DNA of 64,000 bases from assembly GCA_018711275.1 (NCBI GenBank), contig DVIN01000043.1, positions 28,495-92,494 on the forward strand. The letters are read 5' to 3'. Shown one piece after another: positions 15,566-25,002 of the stretch. The notes beneath the pieces are model-generated. The model made no database searches and was not told where the DNA came from. It saw only the letters and a program-made list of their open reading frames with translations. The DNA comes from Candidatus Pullilachnospira intestinigallinarum. Its GTDB lineage: Bacteria; Bacillota; Clostridia; Lachnospirales; Lachnospiraceae. The translations under genes and the position numbers were made by a program. The first letter of the stretch is position 1; each line of letters starts with the position of its first letter.

Positions 15566-18139
15566 ATGAAATTAGCAGAGAAAATATTTGGAACCCACAG
15601 CTCCAGAGAGCTGAAGCGCATCATGCCGCTGGTGGACAAGATCGAGGCGCTGCGTCCCGATATGGTGAAGCTGACGGATGAACAGTTGAAGGATAAAACA
15701 CGGGAGTTCAAGGAAAGACTGGCAAAAGGCGAGACGCTGGATGATCTGCTCCCGGAGGCTTTTGCCACTGTCAGAGAAGCTGCCAGAAGGGTGCTGAATA
15801 TGGAGCACTACCGGGTACAGCTGATCGGCGGCATCATCCTTCACCAGGGCCGTATTGCGGAGATGAAAACCGGTGAAGGAAAAACGCTGGTATCCACCTG
15901 TCCTGCTTACCTGAACGCGCTGGAAGGAAAGGGCGTCCATATTGTGACGGTCAACGACTATCTGGCAAAGCGTGACGCGGAGTGGATGGGAAAGGTACAT
16001 GAGTTTCTGGGCCTGACCGTAGGCGTGGTCCTGAACTCCATGAAAAATGACGAGAGAAGAGAGCAGTATGCCTGCGATATCACCTATGTGACCAACAATG
16101 AGGATGGTTTCGACTATCTGAGAGACAACATGGTGATTTATAAAGAACAGCTGGTGCAGAGAGATCTGCACTATGCCATCATTGACGAGGTGGACTCGGT
16201 GCTGATCGATGAGGCCCGCACCCCGCTGATTATTTCCGGACAGAGCGGAAAGTCCACAAAGCTGTATGAGGTCTGCGATATTCTGGCAAGACAGCTGGAA
16301 AAAGGAGAGGCCAGCGGCGAGATGACCAAGATGAACGCCATCATGGGCGAGGAAATCGTGGAGACCGGCGATTTTATTGTCAATGAGAAGGATAAGGTGG
16401 TGAATCTGACCGAGCAGGGCGTGAAGAAGGTGGAGAATTTTTTCCATATTGAAAACCTGGCGGATCCGGAGAATCTGGAGATTCAGCACAACATTATCCT
16501 GGCGCTGCGTGCCCATTATCTGATGTTCCGGGATCAGGACTATGTGGTGAAAGACGATCAGGTGCTGATTGTGGATGAATTTACGGGACGTATCATGCCG
16601 GGACGGCGGTATTCCGACGGTCTGCATCAGGCTATTGAGGCCAAGGAACATGTGAAGGTACGCCGGGAGAGTAAGACGCTGGCCACCATCACCTTCCAGA
16701 ATTTCTTCAATAAATATAAGAAGAAAGCCGGTATGACCGGTACCGCTCTCACCGAGGAGCAGGAGTTTCGGGATATCTACGGTATGGACGTGGTGGAAAT
16801 CCCCACCAACCGTCCGGTACAGCGTGTGGACCTGGAAGACGCGGTTTACATGACCAAGAAAGAGAAGTTCCGGGCGGTGGTCCGGGAGATCAAGAAGGCT
16901 CATGAGAAGAATCAGCCGGTGCTGGTGGGTACCATCACCATCGAGACTTCGGAGCTTTTAAGCAATATGCTGCGCCGGGAGGGGATCAAGCATCAGGTGC
17001 TGAATGCCAAGTTCCATGAGCTGGAGGCGGAGATTGTAGCCCAGGCAGGTACCGCCGGAGCGGTGACCATTGCCACCAACATGGCCGGCCGTGGTACGGA
17101 TATCAAGCTGGATGAGGAGGCCAGGGCTGCCGGAGGTCTGAAGATCATCGGTACCGAACGCCACGAATCCCGCCGTATCGACAATCAGTTGAGAGGACGT
17201 GCCGGACGTCAGGGAGATCCGGGAGAATCCCGTTTCTACATTTCCCTGGAAGACGATCTGATGCGCCTGTTCGGTTCTGAGAAGCTGATGAAGGTGTTCA
17301 GCAGCCTTGGCGTGGGCGAGGATGAGCAGATTGAGCACAAGATGCTGTCCAGCGCCATCGAGAAGGCTCAGAAAAAGATTGAGAGCAATAACTACGGTAT
17401 TCGTAAGAACCTGCTGGATTATGACCAGGTAAACAATGAGCAGAGAGAGATCATCTACAAAGAGCGGCGGCGTGTTCTTGACGGAGAGAATATGAGGGAC
17501 GCCATCTGCAAGATGATCACCGATACCATCGATAACACCATTGATATGTGTCTCAATGACGAGGCGGATTCTGAGGAGTGGGATCTGGTGGAACTGAATA
17601 CGGTGTTGCTGCCCATCATTCCCCTGAAGGTGATTAATTCCGAGCGTGTGAAAGGGATGAAGAAGAACCAGCTGAAGCAGGAGCTTAAAGAGGAAGCCAT
17701 CAAGCTGTATGAGATGAAAGAGGCGGAATTCCCGGAGCCGGAGCAGATGCGGGAGCTGGAGCGCGTGGTGCTGCTGAAAGTGATTGACCGGAAGTGGATG
17801 GATCATATTGACGACATGGAGCAGCTGCGCCAGGGCGTGGGTCTGGCAGCTTACGGCCAGCGGGATCCCAAGGTGGAATACAAGATGAGTGCCTTTGAAA
17901 TGTTTGACGCCATGACCAGCGCTATTCAGCAGGATACCATCCGTCTGCTGTACCATGTACGGATTGAGCAGAAGGTGGAGAGAGAGCAGGTGGCTCAGGT
18001 GACGGGAACCAACAAGGATGAATCGGTGAAGGGACCTGTGCGCCGGACAGAAGGGAAGGTATATCCCAACGATCCCTGTCCCTGCGGAAGCGGAAAGAAA
18101 TATAAGCAGTGCTGCGGAAGAAAACTGATAAAGGCGTGA
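15566..18139 (+). CDS. secA: Protein translocase motor ATPase SecA
   Basis: An 857-residue motor that drives preproteins through SecYEG. Seen in order: N-terminal [11 protein letters not shown], Walker [11 protein letters not shown] near residue 105, [32 protein letters not shown] (DEAD-box), [11 protein letters not shown] and [13 protein letters not shown] of the second motor domain, a helical scaffold, and the C-terminal zinc motif [18 protein letters not shown]. Length is normal. ATG 15566 follows CAGGAGTGAATAT. The next gene follows after only 4 nt. Confidence 0.98.
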   Translation: MKLAEKIFGTHSSRELKRIMPLVDKIEALRPDMVKLTDEQLKDKTREFKERLAKGETLDDLLPEAFATVREAARRVLNMEHYRVQLIGGIILHQGRIAEMKTGEGKTLVSTCPAYLNALEGKGVHIVTVNDYLAKRDAEWMGKVHEFLGLTVGVVLNSMKNDERREQYACDITYVTNNEDGFDYLRDNMVIYKEQLVQRDLHYAIIDEVDSVLIDEARTPLIISGQSGKSTKLYEVCDILARQLEKGEASGEMTKMNAIMGEEIVETGDFIVNEKDKVVNLTEQGVKKVENFFHIENLADPENLEIQHNIILALRAHYLMFRDQDYVVKDDQVLIVDEFTGRIMPGRRYSDGLHQAIEAKEHVKVRRESKTLATITFQNFFNKYKKKAGMTGTALTEEQEFRDIYGMDVVEIPTNRPVQRVDLEDAVYMTKKEKFRAVVREIKKAHEKNQPVLVGTITIETSELLSNMLRREGIKHQVLNAKFHELEAEIVAQAGTAGAVTIATNMAGRGTDIKLDEEARAAGGLKIIGTERHESRRIDNQLRGRAGRQGDPGESRFYISLEDDLMRLFGSEKLMKVFSSLGVGEDEQIEHKMLSSAIEKAQKKIESNNYGIRKNLLDYDQVNNEQREIIYKERRRVLDGENMRDAICKMITDTIDNTIDMCLNDEADSEEWDLVELNTVLLPIIPLKVINSERVKGMKKNQLKQELKEEAIKLYEMKEAEFPEPEQMRELERVVLLKVIDRKWMDHIDDMEQLRQGVGLAAYGQRDPKVEYKMSAFEMFDAMTSAIQQDTIRLLYHVRIEQKVEREQVAQVTGTNKDESVKGPVRRTEGKVYPNDPCPCGSGKKYKQCCGRKLIKA

Positions 18140-18143
18140 CATC

Positions 18144-18785
18144 ATGAACTGGAGAGGAATGGAAATTGACGGCGCGATTTTCGACATGGACGGCACCCTG
18201 ATTGATTCCATGGGGGTATGGAGAAATCTGGCGGAGCTCTACGCGCGCAAAAAAGGATTTGTACCGGATCCGCGGGTGGACGATACCGTCTGGGATCATG
18301 GAATGTTGAACGGAGCGGCGTATCTGAAGAAAGTATACGGAATGGAAGAAACTCCGGAGGTAATTGTTCAGGAAATGTTCGACCTGGTGGTGCGGTTTTA
18401 TCGGGAACAGGTTCAGGAGCGGGAAGGTATCCGGAAGATACTGGAAGAGCTGACCGCCGGCGGTGTGCGGATGTGCATCGCTTCCGCCACGGATGAGTGG
18501 ATGGGAAAAAATGCCATGGAACGTACGGGACTCGACCGGTTTTTCGAGAAATACTTCTGCTGTCGCCAGGTGGGGGAAGGAAAAGAGACGGATCGGATTT
18601 ATCAGACGGCCAGAGAATTTCTGGGAACGGAGGTGGAACGCACGGTGGTTTTTGAGGATGCGCTGTATGCGGCAAGAACCGCCAGTGCTGCCGGTTTTAA
18701 GCTGGTAGGTATCCGGGACGCCTGGGAGCCTGGACAGGAGGAACTGAGCGGACTGTCCGATCTGTATCTGGACTGGAAAAACTGA
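18144..18785 (+). CDS. HAD-superfamily phosphatase (beta-phosphoglucomutase-like)
   Basis: 213 residues. HAD motif I is FDMDGTLIDSM (nucleophile Asp in the first DxD), motif II is CIASATD, motif III is the lysine in GEGKETD, and motif IV is VVFEDALYAARTA. The helical cap between motifs I and II makes it subclass I. Substrate is unknown, probably a small phosphomonoester. The start ATG is 4 nt after secA; an ATG at 18159 is possible. Translational coupling to secA looks incidental. Confidence 0.85.
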   Translation: MNWRGMEIDGAIFDMDGTLIDSMGVWRNLAELYARKKGFVPDPRVDDTVWDHGMLNGAAYLKKVYGMEETPEVIVQEMFDLVVRFYREQVQEREGIRKILEELTAGGVRMCIASATDEWMGKNAMERTGLDRFFEKYFCCRQVGEGKETDRIYQTAREFLGTEVERTVVFEDALYAARTASAAGFKLVGIRDAWEPGQEELSGLSDLYLDWKN

Positions 18786-18822
18786 ATAAACGGAAATGGT
18801 GAAGCCGGAAGGCCGCACTGTT

Positions 18823-18873
18823 AAAAAATCCACTGTCTGAAATAGATTTATCTATTGTGGCAGTGGATTTTTT
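18823..18873. terminator. Bidirectional-looking terminator
   Basis: AAAAAATCCACTG (18823-18835) pairs with CAGTGGATTTTTT (18861-18873), with an inner AATAGA/TCTATT pair. The A-run and T-run flank both sides. Confidence 0.85.
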
Positions 18874-19016
18874 CTGCTATCGTGAAATCAACCGCGCGGT
18901 TTTCCAATTTTACTGCAGAAGGCTTTGATCCGGCTGCCGCTGTCAGGAAGAGGAGCCGGAGAAAACAGCTGCGGGAACGGATACGGCGGATAGGAAACAG
19001 GCAGGGGGAGACAGAC

Positions 19017-20792
19017 ATGTGTTCAGAAGTAAAGATTTGTGCAGACTGGAAATTTGATTCTGCGTGTATACAATCCGGATCCTTCCGGGAAAATAATCTG
19101 GTGCTGCGGGATATGTCCGGAAACGGCAATCACCTGCGGCTGAATACGGAGCGGATGCCAAAGGGGTATACCGCCGCTTCTTTTATGCGTTTCGTGCAGG
19201 ACGGCATTGGATTGCAAAAAGAGGAGGAATGTCTGCAGATGGCGCCGCTGGCGCTGGATGCGAAGGGAAAGAAGCAGGGGGTATTCTGGGAGACGGTTCC
19301 GGGGGCCGGTTTAAATCGGGAAACCTTTTGTGACGGTTATACATTGGAAGTGATTTTCAAGGTTCCCTGCGAGGGAAGTGAGTGGTGCGCCCTGTTTGGC
19401 AGGAAAGGAACGGGAAAGCTGGCCGGAATGAAGGGTGGAGAACCGGAGGCCGGCGGCGGTCTGAATATCTCCGCTTACCGGGAGCTTCAGTGGAATCCCT
19501 GGACTGTTAATAACCGAGAGCTTCAGGACAATCCGGTCACCTGGTCGGACGCGGACGGTGTGCAGCCGGAGAAATGGCATCATGCAGTGATAAAAAATGA
19601 CGGTTCCAGTACCCTGATGATCGTGGACGGAATTCCCGCTCAGCGGTGCAATACCTTTCAGAAGCAGGTGGGGATTCAGCCTCTGGGGGACGGCGGCTGG
19701 GCGGTGGGAACCGCTTACTGGAGCGAGGCGGATACCTTTTCCGAGGCATTCTGCGGTGACGCCATTTTTAAAGGATGGATCCAGGAAATCCGTCTGGCCC
19801 GGGGAGTGCTGCCGCCCCACCGGTATCTGGTACAGCGGCATGTGGCGGACGACCGGTATTCCATTCCGGGAAGCGACGAGCCATATCCGGAGCTGGAAAG
19901 AGAAGGAAATTATACCTTTGTAAATATTCCGGATCCCCAGTATCAGACCCAGTATAAACCGGAAATCGTAGACGCGCAGCTGGAGTGGATCCGGGATAAC
20001 CGCAAACGTTTGAATATTCCCATAGCCCTGTGTGTGGGAGATCTTTCCCAGGACGGAACAGAGCGGGAATTTCTCCGGGCACATCAGGCGTTTTCCATCC
20101 TGGACGATGCCGGAATCCCCTATCTGGTAACCGACGGCAATCATGACGGCCCCCTGTTTAAAAAGTATTTCGGCGGCAGTCGTTATCTGGGGGATCATGG
20201 ATACCAGGGATGCGGTCCTTCCGGAATTTCCGTATACTCCATCATAAAGGCAGGTTCCTATGAATATCTGTTTCTGTCGCTTCCCTGGACTGCGGAGGAT
20301 ATGGAGGCGGACAGGAAATGGATCCTGCAGGTGCTGGATACGCACAGACAGTATCCCACGGTGGTGTTTTCCCATTTTAACGAGGAACCGGAGGTATTCG
20401 TGAAGCCCTTCGATCAGGTTTTTATGACGGTGCGGGGGCATATCACGGAACGGTGGGTGGACACCTTTAAAAATGATCTGGGCCATGAGGTCATCGATGT
20501 GGTGACCAATTACCAGTTCGATCTCTACGGGGGGAACGGCTGGCTTTCCACCATGGAGTTTGATGAGGAGGCGGGGGAGATCACCTTCCGGTGCTATTCG
20601 CCCTGGGTGGAGAAGAAAAAACGGATTCTGGACGGGGAACTGGAAAACGAAGGGATTCTGCTGCCGGAGGAGCGGCGGCTGTTTCCTTTTGACAGGCGGT
20701 TCAATACAAAAGAAGAAACCGACAATACAGTGATAAGTTTCTCTTTTGCGGAGAGATTTGGCGGAATACAACGGAAAACTGCAAAGCTGTAA
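19017..20792 (+). CDS. LamG-like lectin plus calcineurin-type metallophosphoesterase
   Basis: 591 residues in two parts. The first (about 5-270) is a concanavalin/LamG-like beta-sandwich (WKFDSACIQSG, YTLEVIFKVP, KWHHAVIKNDGS, IKGW-type ending FKGWIQEIRLARG). The second (about 290-530) is a calcineurin-like phosphoesterase: VNIPDPQYQ, CVGDLSQDG, VTDGNHDGP near residue 372, VVFSHFNEE, and VRGHITERW near 473. The last motif lacks the second histidine of the usual GHxH. No signal peptide is seen, odd for a lectin fusion. The frame extends upstream to 18855, but ATG 19017 with GGGGGAG upstream is the sensible start. Confidence 0.75.
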   Translation: MCSEVKICADWKFDSACIQSGSFRENNLVLRDMSGNGNHLRLNTERMPKGYTAASFMRFVQDGIGLQKEEECLQMAPLALDAKGKKQGVFWETVPGAGLNRETFCDGYTLEVIFKVPCEGSEWCALFGRKGTGKLAGMKGGEPEAGGGLNISAYRELQWNPWTVNNRELQDNPVTWSDADGVQPEKWHHAVIKNDGSSTLMIVDGIPAQRCNTFQKQVGIQPLGDGGWAVGTAYWSEADTFSEAFCGDAIFKGWIQEIRLARGVLPPHRYLVQRHVADDRYSIPGSDEPYPELEREGNYTFVNIPDPQYQTQYKPEIVDAQLEWIRDNRKRLNIPIALCVGDLSQDGTEREFLRAHQAFSILDDAGIPYLVTDGNHDGPLFKKYFGGSRYLGDHGYQGCGPSGISVYSIIKAGSYEYLFLSLPWTAEDMEADRKWILQVLDTHRQYPTVVFSHFNEEPEVFVKPFDQVFMTVRGHITERWVDTFKNDLGHEVIDVVTNYQFDLYGGNGWLSTMEFDEEAGEITFRCYSPWVEKKKRILDGELENEGILLPEERRLFPFDRRFNTKEETDNTVISFSFAERFGGIQRKTAKL

Positions 20793-20798
20793 AATCCC

Positions 20799-20828
20799 TT
20801 TACTTTTCCAGCAAACCTGTTATATAAT
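20799..20828 (+). promoter_or_regulatory. Promoter of the small coiled-coil gene
   Basis: TTTACT (20799-20804), 18-nt spacer, TATAAT (20823-20828), 27 nt before the ATG at 20856. Confidence 0.65.
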
Positions 20829-20855
20829 GGAAAAAACTCATGGAGGTATCTGATA

Positions 20856-21092
20856 ATGGCAAGACGCAAAAACTACGAAAAGCAACTGGATATCCTGCAG
20901 AAAAAGCTCGGCGAGTTGGATGCCAAATATGCCGCAGCCAAAGAAACCATGGAGAGCCTGGAAGAAGAGAAGATGCAGATCGAGGATGAGATGGAGAGTC
21001 TGAAACTTCAGCAGCTTCAGCAGCTGATGGCAGATAAGAATCTGTCGGTGGATGACCTGAAAAAACTGATCGAAGAACAGGACAATCAGTAA
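20856..21092 (+). CDS. Small coiled-coil protein (DUF4315-like)
   Basis: 78 residues, highly charged and nearly all predicted helix: RRKNYEKQLDILQKKLGEL, then heptad-like KETMESLEEEKMQIEDEMES, then LQQLQQLMADKNLSVDDLKK. The pattern matches short coiled-coil proteins annotated DUF4315 in Clostridia. No enzymatic motif. ATG 20856 follows GGAGGTATCTGATA. It has its own promoter and terminator, so it is an independent unit between the phosphoesterase and prfB. Function unknown. Confidence 0.75.
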   Translation: MARRKNYEKQLDILQKKLGELDAKYAAAKETMESLEEEKMQIEDEMESLKLQQLQQLMADKNLSVDDLKKLIEEQDNQ

Positions 21093-21111
21093 GAAAAAGC
21101 GAAAGAAGAGG

Positions 21112-21152
21112 GATCCGTACTTTTGTGAAGACAGGGTGCGGATCTTTTTTTC
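21112..21152 (+). terminator. Terminator after the coiled-coil gene
   Basis: GATCCGTAC (21112-21120) pairs with GTGCGGATC (with one G-U), followed by a U-run to 21152. Confidence 0.8.
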
Positions 21153-21244
21153 TTTACAGGCCGCGTTTCTATGAAGAAAAAAGATCTGTGAGGCGCGCAG
21201 GGCCTGCCGCTGTCCCGGCGGAGCGTACTTTCTGTTGTTTTCTC

Positions 21245-21273
21245 TTGTGTAATCGGCGGGAATTTCGTATAAT
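21245..21273 (+). promoter_or_regulatory. Promoter of prfB
   Basis: TTGTGT (21245-21250), 17-nt spacer, TATAAT (21268-21273), about 80 nt before the prfB start. Confidence 0.75.
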
Positions 21274-21356
21274 GGACGGGAAGCGGACTTTTTGTGGCAG
21301 CTGACGGCTGACTCAGTGAAGGCACGCAAATATTATAAGGAAAGCAGGTGAAGCTT

Positions 21357-22491
21357 TTGGTAGAATTAGATCAGTTCAAATCGACTCTGAATTCCTATGA
21401 AAAACCATTAGTGGAAGTGAGGGATTCACTTTGACCTCGCTAATAAGGAAAAGCGGATCGAAGAATTAGAAAGAAAAATGGAGGAACCGGATTTCTGGGA
21501 TAAGCCGGAACAGTCTCAGCAGATGATGAAAGAACTGAGCAGCCTCAAGGAAGACAGGGATACCTACCAGAGTCTGAAAAGCCAGATGGAGGACATGGAA
21601 ACCCTGATTGAGATGGGGTATGAGGAGAATGACCCTTCGGTGATTCCGGAGATTCAGGAGCTTCTGGAGCAGTTTGAAAGTGATTTTGAGAATATTCGGA
21701 TGAAAACGCTTCTGTCGGGAGAGTACGACAAAAGCGACGCCATTCTCACCCTTCACGCCGGAGCAGGCGGAACCGAATCCTGCGATTGGGCGGGGATGCT
21801 GTACCGGATGTACTGCCGGTGGGCGGAGAAGAAGGGATTTTCCGTGGAGGTTCTGGACTATCTGGACGGAGAGGAAGCGGGCATTAAGTCCGTGACTTTT
21901 GAGGTACACGGGGAGAATGCCTACGGATATCTGAAATCGGAGAAAGGCGTTCACCGTCTGGTGCGGATTTCCCCCTTTAATGCGGCGGGCAAGCGGCAGA
22001 CTTCCTTTGTGTCCTGCGACGTGATGCCGGATATTGAGGAGGATCTGGATGTGGAGATCCGGGACGAGGATCTGCGGATTGACACATACCGTTCCAGCGG
22101 CGCCGGCGGACAGCACATCAACAAGACGTCTTCCGCCATTCGAATTACCCATCTGCCCACAGGTATTGTGGTGCAGTGCCAGAATGAGCGTTCTCAGTTC
22201 CAGAACAAGGACAAAGCCATGCAGATGCTGAAGGCGAAGCTGTATCTTCTGAAACAGCAGGAGAATATGGAGAAGCTTTCCGGCATCCGGGGCGAGGTGA
22301 CGGAGATCGGATGGGGCAACCAGATTCGGTCCTATGTACTGCAGCCTTACACCATGGTGAAGGATCACAGAACCGGTGTGGAAACCGGAAATGTGGACAG
22401 TGTGCTGGACGGCGGTCTGGATCCATTCATCAACGGATATCTGAAATGGATCGCCCTGGGCGGCAAAACGCCGGAAGGCGCAGAAGAGTAA
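21357..22491 (+). CDS. prfB: Peptide chain release factor 2 (programmed +1 frameshift)
   Basis: Terminates translation at UGA/UAA. The first 25 codons (TTG start at 21357, VELDQFKSTLNSYEKPLVEV...) end at an in-frame TGA (21432-21434). A +1 shift at CTT-T continues as DLANKEKRIEELERKMEEP. Later features are LHAGAGGTESCDWA, the tripeptide anticodon region around KRQTSFVSCDVMP, and the catalytic RSSGAGGQHINKT (GGQ). About 377 residues after the shift, the usual RF2 length. The TTG start is supported by AGCAGGTG 7-12 nt upstream and the MVELDQ family N-terminus; GTG 21348 is an alternative. Confidence 0.97.
21420..21435 (+). other. RF2 autoregulatory frameshift site
   Basis: AGGG (21420-21423) acts as the internal Shine-Dalgarno-like element. 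CTTTGAC (21429-21435) is the slippery Leu codon plus UGA. The AAGTGA/TCACTT words around it can also pair. When RF2 is scarce, the ribosome slips +1 instead of stopping. Confidence 0.93.
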
Positions 22492-22504
22492 AATACAGAG
22501 CAGC

Positions 22505-22542
22505 CCGGCTCCTGGCTTTCCCGAAGGGAAGCCGGGGGCCGG
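22505..22542 (+). repeat. Strong hairpin without U-run between prfB and the SPFH gene
   Basis: CCGGCTCCTGGCTTTCCC folds on GGGAAGCCGGGGGCCGG with few mismatches around a GAA loop. No T-run follows, so it is more likely an mRNA-end stabiliser or attenuator than a classical terminator. Confidence 0.55.
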
Positions 22543-22620
22543 AATGATTCAGGACAAAGGAAAGTTCGCGCAGCGCATTTTTCTTTGCCTGCAGACGGCG
22601 GATGCCGGAAGGAGGAGCGT

Positions 22621-23880
22621 ATGGGCCTGATAAAAGCAGTAAAAGAGACAATCGGAGGATCTCTGGCCGATCAGTGGCTGGAGGTGATCGAGCCGGAAAG
22701 CATGGGAGATCAGACAGTGATGACTCCGGGAATACGCACCGGAAAAGGCGCCAACCGGAAAGGCGGGGAGCATGTGATCTCCAACGGATCTGTGATTCAT
22801 GTGTACGAGGGGCAGTTTATGATGCTGCTGGACGGCGGAAAAATCGTGGATTACAGCGCCCAGCCCGGCTATTTTACGGTGGATAATTCTTCCATGCCCT
22901 CCATGTTCAGCGGCAGTATGGAGGATGTATTAGCCAGCTCTTTTGACCGGTTCCGTTACGGCGGAGCCACACCTACGACCCAGAAGGTGCTGTACATCAA
23001 TCTTCAGGAGATCAAGGGCATCCGGTTTGGTACCCGCAATCCCATCAGTTATTTTGACCGGTTCTACAATGCGGAACTGTTTCTGCGGGCTCACGGCACC
23101 TATTCCATCCGGATCGTGGATCCTATCCGGTTCTATGCGGAGGCTTTGCCAAAGAATCAGGATCAGGTGGAAATCACAGAGATCAATGAGCAGTATCTGT
23201 TTGAGTTTATGGAGGCTCTGCAGGCCTGCATCAACCAGCTGTCGGCGGACGGTGTCAGCATTTCCTATGTGCCCTCCAAAAGCCGGGAATTGTCCCGATA
23301 TATGGCGGACACTCTGGACGGGGAGTGGAAGAAAACGCGGGGAATGGAGATCCAGTCTGTGGCCATTGCCAGTGTTTCCTATGACGACCAGTCGCGGAAG
23401 CTGATCCAAATGCGGAATCAGGGGGCCATGCTGCAGGATCCCTCCATCCGGGAGGGCTATATGCAGGGCGCGGTGGCCAGAGGGATGGAGTCTGCGGGAA
23501 AGAATCCGGCCGGAAGCGCCATGGGCTTCATGGGTATGGGCATGGGAATGCAGGCGGGCGGCGATGCCTTATCTGCCGCTTCCCACACCAACAGGAGTCA
23601 GATGCAGGGACAGGCGTTCCGGAAGACGCCGGATGCGGGAAGCGCGGCAGACAGCTGGATCTGCAGCTGCGGTCATGCCAATACGGGGAAATTCTGCAGT
23701 GAGTGCGGAAAGCCCCGTCCCGCGACGGACAGCTGGACCTGCAGCTGCGGTCAGGTGAATACGGGAAAATTCTGCAGCGAGTGCGGAAAGCCCCGTCCCG
23801 CGGCGGGCAGCTGGATCTGTGCCTGCGGCCAGGAAAACACGGGGAAATTCTGCAGTGAATGCGGAAAGCCCCGCCCGTAA
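22621..23880 (+). CDS. SPFH/Band-7 protein with three C-terminal zinc ribbons (YdjI-like)
   Basis: 419 residues. The N-terminal two-thirds is an SPFH-type domain as in Bacillus YdjI (GQTVMTPGIRTGKGANR-like strand, EGQFMMLLDGGKIVDYSAQPG, then TYSIRIVDPIRFYAEALPKN, helical EINEQYLFEFMEALQACIN). A Gly/Met-rich linker follows, and then three near-identical 26-residue CxC...CSECGKPRP zinc ribbons (about residues 344-419). SPFH proteins assemble on membranes. ATG 22621 has GGAAGGAGGAGC upstream. First of a three-gene operon with a zinc-ribbon membrane protein and a TPM protein, the ydjI-ydjG-ydjH set of Bacillus, which anchors PspA there. Confidence 0.85.
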   Translation: MGLIKAVKETIGGSLADQWLEVIEPESMGDQTVMTPGIRTGKGANRKGGEHVISNGSVIHVYEGQFMMLLDGGKIVDYSAQPGYFTVDNSSMPSMFSGSMEDVLASSFDRFRYGGATPTTQKVLYINLQEIKGIRFGTRNPISYFDRFYNAELFLRAHGTYSIRIVDPIRFYAEALPKNQDQVEITEINEQYLFEFMEALQACINQLSADGVSISYVPSKSRELSRYMADTLDGEWKKTRGMEIQSVAIASVSYDDQSRKLIQMRNQGAMLQDPSIREGYMQGAVARGMESAGKNPAGSAMGFMGMGMGMQAGGDALSAASHTNRSQMQGQAFRKTPDAGSAADSWICSCGHANTGKFCSECGKPRPATDSWTCSCGQVNTGKFCSECGKPRPAAGSWICACGQENTGKFCSECGKPRP

Positions 23881-23895
23881 ACCGGGAGGACTGTC

Positions 23896-25002
23896 ATGAC
23901 TGCTGCGAGAAATCTGAAATGTCCCAGCTGCGGAGGGGAGCTGGTATTTGACCCCTCCACCCAACAGTATGCGTGTCCCTATTGCGGATCTCATTTTGAC
24001 CAACGGCAGCTGGATGAGATTCTGAAAGAGGAGCAGCAGCCGTCCCAGGATCCTGAGGCGGCTGCTTTTGATGAAGAAAATTCTTTTGCAGATGCGCGGC
24101 AACAGGAGGAAGCCCCGCAGGATGGCGGGCAGGAAGCGGTGGTTTACCGCTGTCCCAGCTGCGGAGCCGAGATCCTTACAGATGAGACCACCGCGGCCAC
24201 CTTCTGCTGTTTCTGCCATAATCCGGTGATTCTGGAGGGAAGGATTTCCGGAAAATTTCTCCCCGACCGGGTCATTCCTTTTACCATCAGCCGCCAGGAG
24301 GCGGTGGAAAAATTTCTTGCGGCCATGAAGAAAAAATGGTTCGTGAGGAAAGGATTTTTTCAGAAAGACCAGATCGAAAAGCTCACCGGCGTCTATCTTC
24401 CCTGCTGGGATGCGGACTGGGAAGGCGATGCCGCTCTGACCGCCGATGCCACCCGGGTTCGGGTATGGAGGTCCGGGGACACGGAATTTACCGAAACCCG
24501 TTTTTACCGGGTGATCCGGGAAGGACATCTGCGGTTTGAGGGATTGACAAAAAATGCCCTGAAAAAAGCGGACCAGGAGCTGGCGGAGGGGGTGCATCCC
24601 TACCGGCAGCAGGAGAAAAAGCCGTTTTCCATGGGGTATCTTTCCGGATTCCAGGCAGAGCGCAGGGACGTGGAATGGGAAGAAGTACAGCCGCAGATGC
24701 AGAGCGAGGCAAGAACGTATACGGAACGGCTTCTGCAGGAAAGCATCCAGGGATATGCCACGGTGACAGGGCAGAGGATGCAGTTCGGACCGGAGAAAAT
24801 GAAACGGGAATATCTGATGGTTCCGGTCTGGATGGTTACATACCGGGGAAAAGACAGGAAGATGTATTATTATGCCATGAATGGTCAGACGGGCGAGGTA
24901 TGCGGCCGGCTGCCGGTGGATTACAAAAAGCTGGGGCTGGTATCCGGTCTTCTGGCCGCGGCGGTATTTGCGCTGATGCTGCTGGGAGGGTATCTGTTAT
25001 GA
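23896..25002 (+). CDS. Zinc-ribbon membrane-anchored protein (YdjG-like)
   Basis: 368 residues. Two zinc ribbons: LKCPSCGGEL...YACPYCGSHF at residues about 8-32, and YRCPSCGAEI...CCFCHNPV at about 85-115. A long globular region follows (LTGVYLPCWDADWEG, MVPVWMVTYRGKDRKMYYYAMNG), then one C-terminal membrane helix LVSGLLAAAVFALMLLGG. This is the Bacillus YdjG layout. ATG 23896 follows GGGAGGA, 15 nt after the SPFH stop. The next start overlaps its stop by 4 nt. Confidence 0.82.
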   Translation: MTAARNLKCPSCGGELVFDPSTQQYACPYCGSHFDQRQLDEILKEEQQPSQDPEAAAFDEENSFADARQQEEAPQDGGQEAVVYRCPSCGAEILTDETTAATFCCFCHNPVILEGRISGKFLPDRVIPFTISRQEAVEKFLAAMKKKWFVRKGFFQKDQIEKLTGVYLPCWDADWEGDAALTADATRVRVWRSGDTEFTETRFYRVIREGHLRFEGLTKNALKKADQELAEGVHPYRQQEKKPFSMGYLSGFQAERRDVEWEEVQPQMQSEARTYTERLLQESIQGYATVTGQRMQFGPEKMKREYLMVPVWMVTYRGKDRKMYYYAMNGQTGEVCGRLPVDYKKLGLVSGLLAAAVFALMLLGGYLL

